The notes below the pieces were generated by a model. The model saw nothing but the letters and a program-made list of their open reading frames with translations, had not been told where the DNA came from and searched no databases. Positions 1 through 6,942 of a stretch of 24,202 bases of DNA are shown here, one piece after another. Position 1 is the stretch's first letter. Each line of letters begins with the position of its first letter. The DNA is from a virus, in IMG/VR virus record IMGVR_UViG_3300021137_000098, positions 1 through 24,202 of that record. One strand, 5' to 3'. The position numbers and the translations under genes are program-made.

Positions 1-1199
1 CTGCCACTTATTAATGCAAGCGGTGCTAATCCTTCGGCTAATATTTTTATGCCTAGTCCTGATTTCTCACCTGCGAAGCCAAGTTCCAATATTGATGCTG
101 CACTTCCGATAGTAAATGCGTTTAAACCTTCTGCCAATCCTTTTAAATTAATACCGCTTATTAATGCAAGCGGTGCTAATCCATCAGCTAACATTTTTAT
201 TCCGTTACCAGATTTCTCACCTGCATAGCCAAGTTCTAATATCGATACTGCACTTCCGATAGTAAACGCTTTTAGACCCTCAGCTAAACCTTTTAGGTTG
301 CTGCCACTTATTAATGCAAGCGGTGCTAATCCTTCGGCTAATATTTTTATGCCTAGTCCTGATTTCTCACCTGCGAAGCCAAGTTCTAATATCGATACTG
401 CACTGCCAATAGTAAATGCCTTTAGGCCTTCGGCCAAACCTTTTAAGTTGCCGCCGCTTATTAAAGCAAGTGGTGCCAGTCCATCTGCTAGAAGCCATAG
501 TCCAAGTCCGGATTTCTCACCTGCGAAGCCAAGTTCTAATATTGATACTGCACTCCCGATACTGAATGCTGCTAGACCAGCTGCTAGACCAGCTAGATTA
601 TTGCCATTTATTTCAGATAATGGTTTTAATCCAGATGCAAGAAGCCACAATCCATTGCCAGATTTCTCACCTGCGAAGCCAAGTTCTAATATTGATACTG
701 CACTTCCGATACTGAATGCAGCTAAGCCAGCTGCTAACCCAGCCAAATTGTCGCCGTTTATTTCTGATAGAGGTTTTAAACCATCTGCTAGAAGCCATAA
801 TCCGAGACCTGACCTCTTACCAGCAAAGCCGAGTTCTAATATTGATACTGCACTTCCGATGCTGAATGCATTTAAACCTTTTGCTAGTCCAGCTAAATTA
901 TTACCAACTATTTCAGCCAGTGGTTTTAGTCCATTTGCTAAAAGTAATAATCCTTCTCCAGCTATCTCACCGGCAATACCAAGTAATCTTATTGACATTG
1001 CACTACCCATACCGAATGCATTTAAACCTTTTGATAATCCAGATAGATTGTCTCCATTTATTTCTGATAGTGGTTTTAATCCCTCGGCTAACATTTTTAT
1101 TCCTGGCGCTGCATCAGCGGCCGCTGCGCCAAATTTCATTAAATCCAATTTACCATTAGCAGTTAGAACACCTAAACCTATTCCTAAATCTATTAATGA
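1..1199 (-). repeat. In-frame 150-bp (50-residue) tandem repeats, at least eight units
   Basis: The period is exactly 150 bases. Unit boundaries read on the minus strand fall near 1199, 1049, 899, 749, 599, 449, 299 and 149, and the array continues past base 1. A typical unit starts NLKGLAEGLKAFTIGSAV, continues SILELGFAGEKSG and ends ILAEGLAPLALISG. The unit at 1199-1050 is diverged and the units nearest the left edge are most alike. Bases 1-86 and 301-386 are identical, pointing to a recent duplication in a 300-base step. Further upstream in the gene (about 1200-2200) looser hydrophobic repeats with spacing near 180 bases share the phrase LLAWGLKSL, suggesting that the 50-residue units grew out of an older repeat. 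Confidence 0.93.
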
Positions 1200-4100
1200 T
1201 GATCCATCTATATCAGCTAACAATGTAAGACCTTCGCCTAGCATCTTTATTCCGGGTGCTGCCATAGATGCTGCGATACCAAATGCTGCTAATCCAAGAG
1301 ATCCTAATAATAGTAATGGTGATGCAATAACGGCTGCTGTTCCTAGTGCTATAAGACCATACGAGATGCCAATCATATCCAATAAACTAACATCCTTAAA
1401 TGCTTTCATACCTTCGGCTAACGACTTAAAGCTATCACCTAATAATCCTATTCCTGGGGCCGCAATTAATGCTGCTAAACCTATTGCTGTTAGACCGACA
1501 GATGCCACTAATAAGAAAGGTGTTGCAAATGCAAGTGAAACACCTAATGCAGCAATACCATATCCGATACCTACTAATCCCAAGAATCCTATAGCTGATA
1601 AATTTGTAATTGCTTCGCTTAATATTTTAAATGCGAAACTAACGCCTAATAATCCGGGCGTAGCTATTAATGCCGCTACACCAATTGCAATTAATCCTGC
1701 CGACCCAATTACCAAGAATGGTGATGCAAATCCAAGAGCGACCCCAAATAACGTTAAGGCGCCTCCTACTGCAAGTAAATCACCCGCACTAACTTCCATT
1801 AATGATTTAAGACCCCATGCTAATAATGCAATAGGTACTGCCGCGATTGCCGCAGCAACACCAAATGCTGCTAGAGGAATGGCAGCTAATAATAATGCAG
1901 GAGAAACAAGTAGTATTGATGCCGCTAAACCTGCAAGTCCTAGAGCAATACCTGCTATTTGCATGCCACTGATATCGCTCAGTCCTTTAAGGCCCCATGC
2001 TAATAAAGCAAGACCGGGTCCTGCTACCATTGATGCTGCACCTAATGCTACCAATCCTACCGACCCGATTAATAAGAATGGAGTAGCAAATGCCAGCCCG
2101 GCACCTAATGCCACTAACCCGGCAGAAATACCTATTATATCTAGTAAACCAATATCTTTTAGAGAATCAAGCCCATCACTGAGCATTGTAAATCCGGACC
2201 CTATGGCTTGTATTGCTCCACCTAATATCCATAATGCTGCACTGAATAATCCAATGCCGGCGGCTGCGAATGCCAATGGAACAAACATTGCATCTAATAC
2301 AGGTGCAACTATTGCTAATATTACAGTTAATCCTAGAAGTGCTACACCGGCTTTTGCTAAAGATTCCCATTCTATAGTATTAAACTCGACTAGTGCCTTA
2401 CTAAGAATCCATAATGATGCAGCAATCCCTGCCATTGCTAGTACACCTTTCAATACTTGAGTAGAACCAAATGCTTTTATTCCGTTTGCTATACCTTTTA
2501 ATATATCAGTAACGGCTTTGCCGGCGCCTTTCGCTAAGTCTGCAATACCTTTGCCTAATGTGGATAATGCACTACTTGCTCCACCACCTGCGGCTTCAGC
2601 TGCACCACCTGCGGCGCCTTTCGCTGGGCCACCCACAACTCGAGCAGCAAGGTTTTTAAATCCATTTTTTAAACCACTTAAACCACCTAGTAATCCTTTA
2701 AAGACTGGTAATAATGCCGCACCAATAATGCCTACACCGATCCAAGCTGTTAAATCAAAGCTATCAGCAAGTCCGAAAGCACTTAATACTCCACCTATCT
2801 TTTCACCTAACCAATCTAATCCGTTTATAACCCACTCAATTGGTTTAATCAATAGGGTTAATGCGCCGGTTAATATATTCATCATTGTAGCAGTAGGGCC
2901 AAATGCTCTTTGTAGCAACGATATGAATTTTTCCCATGCATTTGTAAGACCTTTACTTGCAGCATTGCTCGCTTGTAGTCGCTTAATCTCTTCTTCTTTA
3001 AGAGGTTTAATAGCGTTGGCTTGTTTTTCTAATCCTACAATGAAATCTAATGCTGCACCTGCCTCAGCAACACCTGCCTGCTTTAGTAATGCTAATCGTT
3101 GCTTCTGCTGTGCAAATTCACCTTTGTGTGCTTCAACGTATGCTTTTAATTTCTGCGCTTGTTCTTCTGCTGGCATACCTTCGAGTGTTTTAGTGAAGGC
3201 TGTAAATTGTTGAGCAAAACCACCCATACCTACTTTCTGAAGATTCATAAATGTATCATTTAGTTGTTTAATAGGACTAGACATTAAGTTTAATATCTGT
3301 TGAGCGATGTTTTGATTCTTGAATGATCCTAAAAAGGTAGTCATTCCTTCTGCTGCTTGTGTGCCGACCTGCCCAGCATATATATTTGCTTCTGTCATTT
3401 CAGCAAGTGCTGTTGTCTGCTTTATGATTGTTTCGCGTGACTGGCCTGTTGCCATCGATAATCTAAATACATTCTTACCAAATTTCTGTAGACCATCATT
3501 TGTTTCTTCGGCTGTCTTATGGCTGACATCTGAAGTCTGTTGTTGTATGCTTAGATACTGTCCTAATAATTCTGCACTTTCTTTAGCAGAGAATCCAAAT
3601 TGTGTTAAATTAGAACTTGCCATACCTACAGTTTTAGCAAATCTTCCAACACCAAAGGAATTTACCGCATTAGAATATGTTGTCATTGCGGCAGCAAGTT
3701 CTGTAAACCTAACACCAGTTTCTGCTGTAAGTTGACGCAATGATTGAAAACCATCTTTGGTTGCGCCCATACCACTTATAACATTTACACCAGCAGCAGT
3801 TAACTCATCAAATGTCTTCTTATTTTCAACAAATGTATCACCGATAAGCTTTGCGGCGCCAGCAAGACTAAGATCGAAAGAGATTCTTTTACCAAATACT
3901 TCTGCATTTTCTAATCGACGTTTCTTTTCTTTCTTATCTTCAAGCTCTTTCTCTTTATTACGCTTCTTTTCCTTGACATTCTCATCTTTTAAGTCTTTGG
4001 CCCAGTCTTCAAACGCATCCTTAACATCATTAACTTCTTTTGGAGTTAAACCAGAGCCTCCGGCAGCGGCAGTTTTAATGAGTTGAGCAAGAGCCTGTTT

Positions 4101-4238
4101 CTGTACAGATAAGCTTTGAGCAAGTATTCCTTTAACTGTTACCGCGGTATTTTCCGTTGCCCACGGCGGTAAACTCTCAATTTCTTCAGTGAGCGCACCT
4201 TTTGCGATGCCAGTTATAAAGACAGAATTATCAGCCAT
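1..4238 (-). CDS. Tape-measure-like tail protein, C-terminus cut off by the window edge
   Basis: The frame is open from an ATG at 4238 to the left edge, at least 1,412 codons; I read most of it without meeting a stop. The N-terminus (MADNSVFITG) is followed by a Lys/Glu-rich charged coiled-coil-like stretch at about residues 80-112, then a long Gln/Ala/Thr-rich helical region. Small-residue-rich Gly/Ala segments follow at about residues 530-580, then very hydrophobic Ala/Leu/Gly/Ile segments from about residue 600. From about residue 1013 the protein consists of 50-residue tandem repeats. Great length, low complexity, hydrophobic central segments and a gene for a tail-assembly-type protein next door fit a tape measure protein, which sets tail length and passes through the tube during DNA ejection. 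This is inferred from architecture, not from a conserved motif. The Shine-Dalgarno is weak (AAAGAAAC). A late promoter lies upstream at 4290-4297. It is much longer than T4 gp29 (about 590 residues). Confidence 0.75.
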   Translation of the reverse strand, partial: MADNSVFITGIAKGALTEEIESLPPWATENTAVTVKGILAQSLSVQKQALAQLIKTAAAGGSGLTPKEVNDVKDAFEDWAKDLKDENVKEKKRNKEKELEDKKEKKRRLENAEVFGKRISFDLSLAGAAKLIGDTFVENKKTFDELTAAGVNVISGMGATKDGFQSLRQLTAETGVRFTELAAAMTTYSNAVNSFGVGRFAKTVGMASSNLTQFGFSAKESAELLGQYLSIQQQTSDVSHKTAEETNDGLQKFGKNVFRLSMATGQSRETIIKQTTALAEMTEANIYAGQVGTQAAEGMTTFLGSFKNQNIAQQILNLMSSPIKQLNDTFMNLQKVGMGGFAQQFTAFTKTLEGMPAEEQAQKLKAYVEAHKGEFAQQKQRLALLKQAGVAEAGAALDFIVGLEKQANAIKPLKEEEIKRLQASNAASKGLTNAWEKFISLLQRAFGPTATMMNILTGALTLLIKPIEWVINGLDWLGEKIGGVLSAFGLADSFDLTAWIGVGIIGAALLPVFKGLLGGLSGLKNGFKNLAARVVGGPAKGAAGGAAEAAGGGASSALSTLGKGIADLAKGAGKAVTDILKGIANGIKAFGSTQVLKGVLAMAGIAASLWILSKALVEFNTIEWESLAKAGVALLGLTVILAIVAPVLDAMFVPLAFAAAGIGLFSAALWILGGAIQAIGSGFTMLSDGLDSLKDIGLLDIIGISAGLVALGAGLAFATPFLLIGSVGLVALGAASMVAGPGLALLAWGLKGLSDISGMQIAGIALGLAGLAASILLVSPALLLAAIPLAAFGVAAAIAAVPIALLAWGLKSLMEVSAGDLLAVGGALTLFGVALGFASPFLVIGSAGLIAIGVAALIATPGLLGVSFAFKILSEAITNLSAIGFLGLVGIGYGIAALGVSLAFATPFLLVASVGLTAIGLAALIAAPGIGLLGDSFKSLAEGMKAFKDVSLLDMIGISYGLIALGTAAVIASPLLLLGSLGLAAFGIAASMAAPGIKMLGEGLTLLADIDGSSLIDLGIGLGVLTANGKLDLMKFGAAAADAAPGIKMLAEGLKPLSEINGDNLSGLSKGLNAFGMGSAMSIRLLGIAGEIAGEGLLLLANGLKPLAEIVGNNLAGLAKGLNAFSIGSAVSILELGFAGKRSGLGLWLLADGLKPLSEINGDNLAGLAAGLAAFSIGSAVSILELGFAGEKSGNGLWLLASGLKPLSEINGNNLAGLAAGLAAFSIGSAVSILELGFAGEKSGLGLWLLADGLAPLALISGGNLKGLAEGLKAFTIGSAVSILELGFAGEKSGLGIKILAEGLAPLALISGSNLKGLAEGLKAFTIGSAVSILELGYAGEKSGNGIKMLADGLAPLALISGINLKGLAEGLNAFTIGSAASILELGFAGEKSGLGIKILAEGLAPLALISG

Positions 4239-4261
4239 ATGTTTCTTTGATTAAGTCCCGT

Positions 4262-4269
4262 GATAAATA
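4262..4269 (+). promoter_or_regulatory. Probable T4-type late promoter GATAAATA
   Basis: GATAAATA differs in one base from the T4 late promoter TATAAATA. It lies 49 bases before the ATG of the gp26-like gene at 4319, in an 80-base intergenic region that also holds an oppositely oriented copy at 4290-4297. A gp55-like sigma factor in the same window would be the recognition protein. Confidence 0.65.
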
Positions 4270-4289
4270 AGATAAACAATGTTCGATAC

Positions 4290-4297
4290 TATTTATC
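4290..4297 (-). promoter_or_regulatory. Probable T4-type late promoter GATAAATA for the tape measure gene
   Basis: Read on the minus strand the sequence is TTTGATAAATAGTA, about 50 bases before the ATG at 4238. With the plus-strand copy at 4262-4269 it forms a face-to-face divergent pair. Confidence 0.6.
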
Positions 4298-4318
4298 AAA
4301 TATTTTAAAGAGGAAATT

Positions 4319-5164
4319 ATGAAACAAGAAATTCGCCAAAACCCGCTGAAGGGGTACTTCAGACAATTTAAGTTATTTCTAAAACTACCTAGCGGAACAT
4401 CATATTATGCGCCTGGTGCTATAACTTTTTCAGATAATGGAGAAGTAGGAATTATGCCCATGACTGGCAAAGATGAACTTATCTTAAAGAATCCAGATGC
4501 TCTATTAAACGGTGAAGCATTGCTAGAAGTTATTAGAAGCTGCACGCCGGCGGTAAGTGATCCGCGGATATTACTAACAAATGATATCGATGCGATTATC
4601 ACAGCTATTAGATTTGCTACATATAATGATGCACTTGAGACAGAATTAACCTGCCCTGAATGTAGTCATAAGAATCTATATCCACTAGACTTGCAATATT
4701 CTATAGATAATATGTCTTTCTTAGATACAGAGTATGTTGTTAATATGGATAATGGATTAAGTATATTTGTTAAACCTTATGGTTTTCCAGAATTACTCAA
4801 AGGCCTACATGCCCAGTTTGAACAAAGCAAACTAACACGCGCTATCGAAAGTGAGAATATCACAGAAGATGCTAGACTAAAACTTTTTGCTACAGCATTT
4901 AAAGAACTATCTGTTATTACATACGAACTAATGGTTAATTCTGTATTAAAAGTTGTTGATGAAAGTAAGAAAATTAATGTGTCAGATAAGAATGATATTA
5001 AAGAATTCTTACAAAACATTGATAAGAAGAGTAGCGACAAGATTAGTGATTTAATTAAAGAAATAAATCAGATTGGTATTAAAAGAACATTTACTCCTCA
5101 TTGTGAAAAATGTAATCACGAATGGGAAAGCGAGATTGATTTTAATCCAGTAAATTTTTCATAA
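4319..5164 (+). CDS. gp26-like baseplate/tail-assembly protein with two CxxC pairs
   Basis: This 281-residue protein opens MKQEIRQNPLKGYFRQF and contains LPSGTSYY, a common opening in the T4 gp26-type (T4_baseplate family) proteins. Two CxxC pairs, CPEC near residues 111-114 and CEKC near residues 262-265, could bind one zinc ion by bringing the central and terminal parts together. The Shine-Dalgarno AGAGGAAA precedes the ATG and a late promoter lies at 4262-4269. In T4, gp26 is a baseplate hub assembly component and gene 51 follows gene 26. Here a short ORF follows in the -1 frame without a start codon. The last codons contain an A-AAT-TTT slippery sequence one codon before the TAA stop, so this protein is probably made both alone and as a longer fusion. 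That arrangement next to a tape measure gene is the hallmark of tail assembly chaperones (lambda gpG/gpGT). Family assignment is from memory of the sequence pattern. Confidence 0.7.
   Translation: MKQEIRQNPLKGYFRQFKLFLKLPSGTSYYAPGAITFSDNGEVGIMPMTGKDELILKNPDALLNGEALLEVIRSCTPAVSDPRILLTNDIDAIITAIRFATYNDALETELTCPECSHKNLYPLDLQYSIDNMSFLDTEYVVNMDNGLSIFVKPYGFPELLKGLHAQFEQSKLTRAIESENITEDARLKLFATAFKELSVITYELMVNSVLKVVDESKKINVSDKNDIKEFLQNIDKKSSDKISDLIKEINQIGIKRTFTPHCEKCNHEWESEIDFNPVNFS
5152..5158 (+). promoter_or_regulatory. Candidate -1 ribosomal frameshift heptamer A-AAT-TTT
   Basis: In the frame of the gp26-like gene the end reads GTA AAT TTT TCA TAA, so the heptamer AAATTTT matches the X-XXY-YYZ rule with X=A and Y=Z=T. 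Slipping back one base re-pairs TTT perfectly and AAT on AAA in two of three positions. The -1 frame is then open from 5158 to a TAA at 5389-5391 (77 codons). A short stem AGGTC (5164-5168) / GACCT (5200-5204) begins 5 bases after the heptamer, though its loop is long. Confidence 0.65.
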
Positions 5165-5391
5165 GGTCCTTAATTTTTCTACCTGCTGAACAATTAGGTG
5201 ACCTAATTCAATCATATGCTAAAGAATCATTATTACTAAGAGAACAAATAGCTGATATATGCTACTTTATGAAGGGCGGGATTGAATGGAATTCAGCATG
5301 GGGTATGAGCTTTCAAGATAGGGAGATTACAATTAAAGTTCTCAATAAGAGATTGAAAGAGCAGAACCCCGGTGGTAAGGAATATATGTAA
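5158..5391 (+). CDS. Start-less small ORF, probably the frameshift extension of the gp26-like protein
   Basis: The frame is open for 77 codons after the slippery site and gives FIRSLIFLPAEQLG, then a helical, conserved-looking stretch with ICYFMKGGIEW, GMSFQDREI and NKRLKEQNPGGKEYM before TAA. Upstream in this frame there is a stop at 5143-5145, and no ATG, GTG or TTG occurs until an ATG at 5269, deep inside the domain; only ATA, ATT or similar poor codons could start it. The pattern of a short helical protein with a Trp and a DRE-type motif recalls small tail-assembly partners (lambda gpT-like, and the ORF following gene 26 in T4-like phages). The fused product would be about 357 residues. 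Alternative: initiation at ATT 5173, which has AGG a few bases upstream. Confidence 0.65.
   Translation, partial: FIRSLIFLPAEQLGDLIQSYAKESLLLREQIADICYFMKGGIEWNSAWGMSFQDREITIKVLNKRLKEQNPGGKEYM
5192..5208. repeat. Perfect 8-bp inverted repeat with one central base
   Basis: AATTAGGT-G-ACCTAATT lies within the frameshifted small ORF, 33 bases after the slippery heptamer. As RNA it can form a 7-bp stem with a TGA triloop. It may be chance in coding sequence or a stimulator or modulator of frameshifting. Confidence 0.5.
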
Positions 5392-5400
5392 GGAAAATAT

Positions 5401-5982
5401 ATGCAAAAAAAGACAGACACGCTAGAACTTGATATCCCGGTAGATGATATCGAGTGTTGGGAGCGTTATCCTAAACATCGATGGGTATACGACCTATCAC
5501 GATTACTTGATGCTCAAAACATCAAGTGGAGTCCTTACGAGACAGACACTTTGCAAGATAAAGAAGTGAATATGTATTTTAATTCAAATAGAAATATTAT
5601 ATATGAAACTTCACATATCTATATTAATAAACCAGAAGGTGATCATATACTTACGGAAGTATATATCACCAAGGGTGAGATTAAGTTAACAAGACATATA
5701 GATAAGAGAACTCGTGTAGAAATTCAAGAGTTCATGGGAAATATCGAATTACGTGTCAATGCATTTGTATCTATGCATTTTCAGAAATTCACAGGAGTCA
5801 TTACAGCAGAATCTATTGGCAACGATATTATGTCAATACGCCTACGTCCATATTCAGAACTTAGTATTAATGTCAGTCCTGATATTATTAAGCTCACAAA
5901 GCGCATATATAAGAAAACTGATATAACCTTAAGTGGTCTTACAGACCAAGTCATTCGCGAAACGAATACGTTATCTATTTAG
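5401..5982 (+). CDS. Unrecognised phage protein, 193 residues
   Basis: The ATG is preceded by AAGGA at good spacing and lies 9 bases after the stop of the frameshifted ORF, so the gene is in the same late operon. The N-terminal quarter is aromatic-rich (ECWERYPKHRWVYDLSRLL). The middle alternates hydrophobic and polar residues in a beta-rich pattern (NIIYETSHIYI, ILTEVYITKGEIKL). The C-terminus is Thr/Ile-rich. There is no signal peptide or membrane segment. I do not recognise a family. Its position between tail-assembly genes and its late promoter suggest a virion or assembly role. It ends in TAG, overlapping the stop of the convergent gene by 4 bases. Confidence 0.7.
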   Translation: MQKKTDTLELDIPVDDIECWERYPKHRWVYDLSRLLDAQNIKWSPYETDTLQDKEVNMYFNSNRNIIYETSHIYINKPEGDHILTEVYITKGEIKLTRHIDKRTRVEIQEFMGNIELRVNAFVSMHFQKFTGVITAESIGNDIMSIRLRPYSELSINVSPDIIKLTKRIYKKTDITLSGLTDQVIRETNTLSI

Positions 5983-6227
5983 TACTCATCAGAATAATAT
6001 TGTTGCTTAAAATATGGGTCCACAGGACACCCATTATTTGCAGAATTACCGGATTGTCTTATAAGTTTATACGGTAGCATCTGTTCTGCTAATACGCATA
6101 ATATATTATATTGCTTTTCAGAAATATCATCTTGTTTATGCACTCCCTCTAAGAGAGTCATTTCCCACATATTAATCTTCTTCTCAAAGAGTGCTCTACG
6201 TGCCTCATCAAGATCTATAGGTATCAT
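5979..6227 (-). CDS. Small unrecognised protein, 82 residues
   Basis: The sequence opens MIPIDLDEARRALFEKKINM and ends PVDPYFKQQYYSDEY. It looks mostly helical and acidic, with no membrane segment. The ATG at 6227 is preceded by a clear Shine-Dalgarno (AAAGGAAA), which argues that it is real despite its size. It stands alone, convergent with the gene ending at 5982, and starts at the edge of the GC-rich non-coding region. I found no convincing promoter for it. Function unknown. Confidence 0.65.
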   Translation of the reverse strand: MIPIDLDEARRALFEKKINMWEMTLLEGVHKQDDISEKQYNILCVLAEQMLPYKLIRQSGNSANNGCPVDPYFKQQYYSDEY

Positions 6228-6270
6228 ATATTTCCTTTGTTATTAATGATCCATCACTTCGTGCCGTATC

Positions 6271-6321
6271 AGCAATAGATTAAATACCATCCGCTGTCGC
6301 GTCTGTATTTAATCTATTGCT
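6271..6321. repeat. Perfect 17-bp inverted repeat, 17-base loop
   Basis: AGCAATAGATTAAATAC at 6271-6287 is exactly complementary to 6305-6321. The loop is 6288-6304. There is no T-run after either arm, so it is not a standard intrinsic terminator. It marks the left border of the structured non-coding region. Confidence 0.9.
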
Positions 6322-6329
6322 CGAACTCA

Positions 6330-6870
6330 CGTGTATTATAGAGACATAATGTAGATAAAGCAATATAACTGACGGAGGAGTCAGACCAAGGGTATCCAAA
6401 ACCTGGATACTGGAATACCTGACGGTTTCGCAGACTGTTATATTGAAATATTTTGTAGTGTTGGATTGATTATGTCAACTACCGCTTCTTACAGCGTTTC
6501 TGAAGGGGTCTCTAGGACTCGACGCATTGCAACCACTTATAACCAATGATTACGCATCTGGGAGGGCATACCCGTTTCACGTGCCTCCCACAAACTTAAA
6601 CTCAATCATCTTACTCACGACTCGGCCGCTTTCATATGATTTTGCCATTGCATATCCAACGGGCTTGGCTGTTGCGCCCTATTCTGAACGACACGCCGGC
6701 GAGAAATTAACTTGGCTCGCTAACCTTAACTATGATTTTCTAACGTTGATTTTTGATTTTGAAAAGATTTGGGTTTTATTGTGCTTGTGTAGTTTTGATT
6801 TATAAAACCTATACGCTGGAGTTCTTAATACGTTCACAGGGCGCGTCAGTCCTGCTATCTATATAATTTT
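6330..6870. ncRNA. Candidate large structured non-coding RNA region, strand uncertain
   Basis: This is the core of a gap of about 715 bases (6228-6942). The only sizeable frame, 92 codons at 6527-6805, has no Shine-Dalgarno and an unprotein-like composition. Bases 6481-6720 are about 50% G+C by hand count, against under 40% in sampled coding sequence. Compact complementarity is frequent: a closed multi-branched domain at 6361-6445, a strong hairpin with a bulged G (6559-6568 with 6582-6590), a stem at 6698-6703/6716-6721, and CAGG/CCTG near 6840. Long perfect hairpins bracket the region (6271-6321 and 6891-6931). GC enrichment plus structure in an AT-rich phage is what a folded RNA looks like. 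Size and phage setting recall the giant ornate phage RNAs GOLLD and ROOL, but I cannot confirm membership. Stems are described on the plus strand. Confidence 0.45.
6361..6445 (+). other. Four-way-junction-like RNA fold
   Basis: CAATATAAC (6361-6369) pairs perfectly with GTTATATTG (6437-6445). Inside are three hairpins: TGAC-GGAGGA-GTCA (6370-6383), GTATCC with a 7-base loop and GGATAC (6392-6410), and CTG(A)CG-GTTT-CGCAG (6419-6433, bulged A). The phrase CTGACGG occurs twice (6369 and 6419). It resembles a tRNA cloverleaf only in topology: the 7-base loop AAAACCT lacks the U33 of an anticodon loop and there is no T-loop. Confidence 0.6.
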
Positions 6871-6890
6871 GCTTGAACAGATTTTTTTAC

Positions 6891-6931
6891 TGTTGCACTA
6901 CTTTATCGTTGCTGATCTCAGTAGTGCAACA
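6891..6931. repeat. Perfect 12-bp inverted repeat after the endolysin stop, 17-base loop
   Basis: TGTTGCACTACT (6891-6902) and AGTAGTGCAACA (6920-6931) are exact complements with a 17-base loop. It starts 11 bases after the minus-strand endolysin stop codon. On that strand it is followed by GTAAAAAAA, not a T-run, so a 3'-end-stabilising or processing hairpin is as likely as a terminator. It could equally be the 3' end of the plus-strand RNA candidate. Confidence 0.85.
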
Positions 6932-6942
6932 ATATTGATATG

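Noticed and set aside
1-1199. CRISPR array
   Set aside because: Repeats are contiguous 150-base coding units with no unique spacers and keep an open reading frame.
298-2460. A 720-codon open frame on the plus strand opposite the tape measure gene, Pro/Asn/Ser-rich
   Set aside because: It is the antisense shadow of the repeat array: its own 50-residue periodicity simply mirrors the minus-strand repeats. It has no Shine-Dalgarno, and the minus-strand frame gives a sensible helical protein running to a proper start and late promoter.
2518-4086. Several further plus-strand frames of 109-231 codons opposite the tape measure gene
   Set aside because: Low-complexity Ala/Pro/Ser/Phe composition, no ribosome-binding sites, and fully covered by the minus-strand coding sequence.
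6014-6034. Hairpin ATGGGT...ACCCAT as a terminator for the convergent genes
   Set aside because: It lies inside the 82-residue coding sequence, has a bulge, and is not followed by a T-run on either strand.
6361-6445. tRNA or hammerhead ribozyme
   Set aside because: The fold has four arms, but the 7-base loop lacks U33, there is no TTCRA-type T-loop and no CCA-like end. CTGACGG is not the hammerhead CUGANGA and no GAAA partner is placed correctly.
6657-6679. H-type pseudoknot CAAC/GTTG with GGGC/GCCC
   Set aside because: The order of the arms fits, but there is no base between the two first arms to span the groove, so the geometry is unlikely. Either stem alone is possible.
6527-6805. A 92-codon plus-strand frame in the non-coding region
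   Set aside because: No Shine-Dalgarno, overlaps the strongest hairpin and the most GC-rich bases, and the translated composition does not look like a folded phage protein. A decayed gene cannot be wholly excluded.
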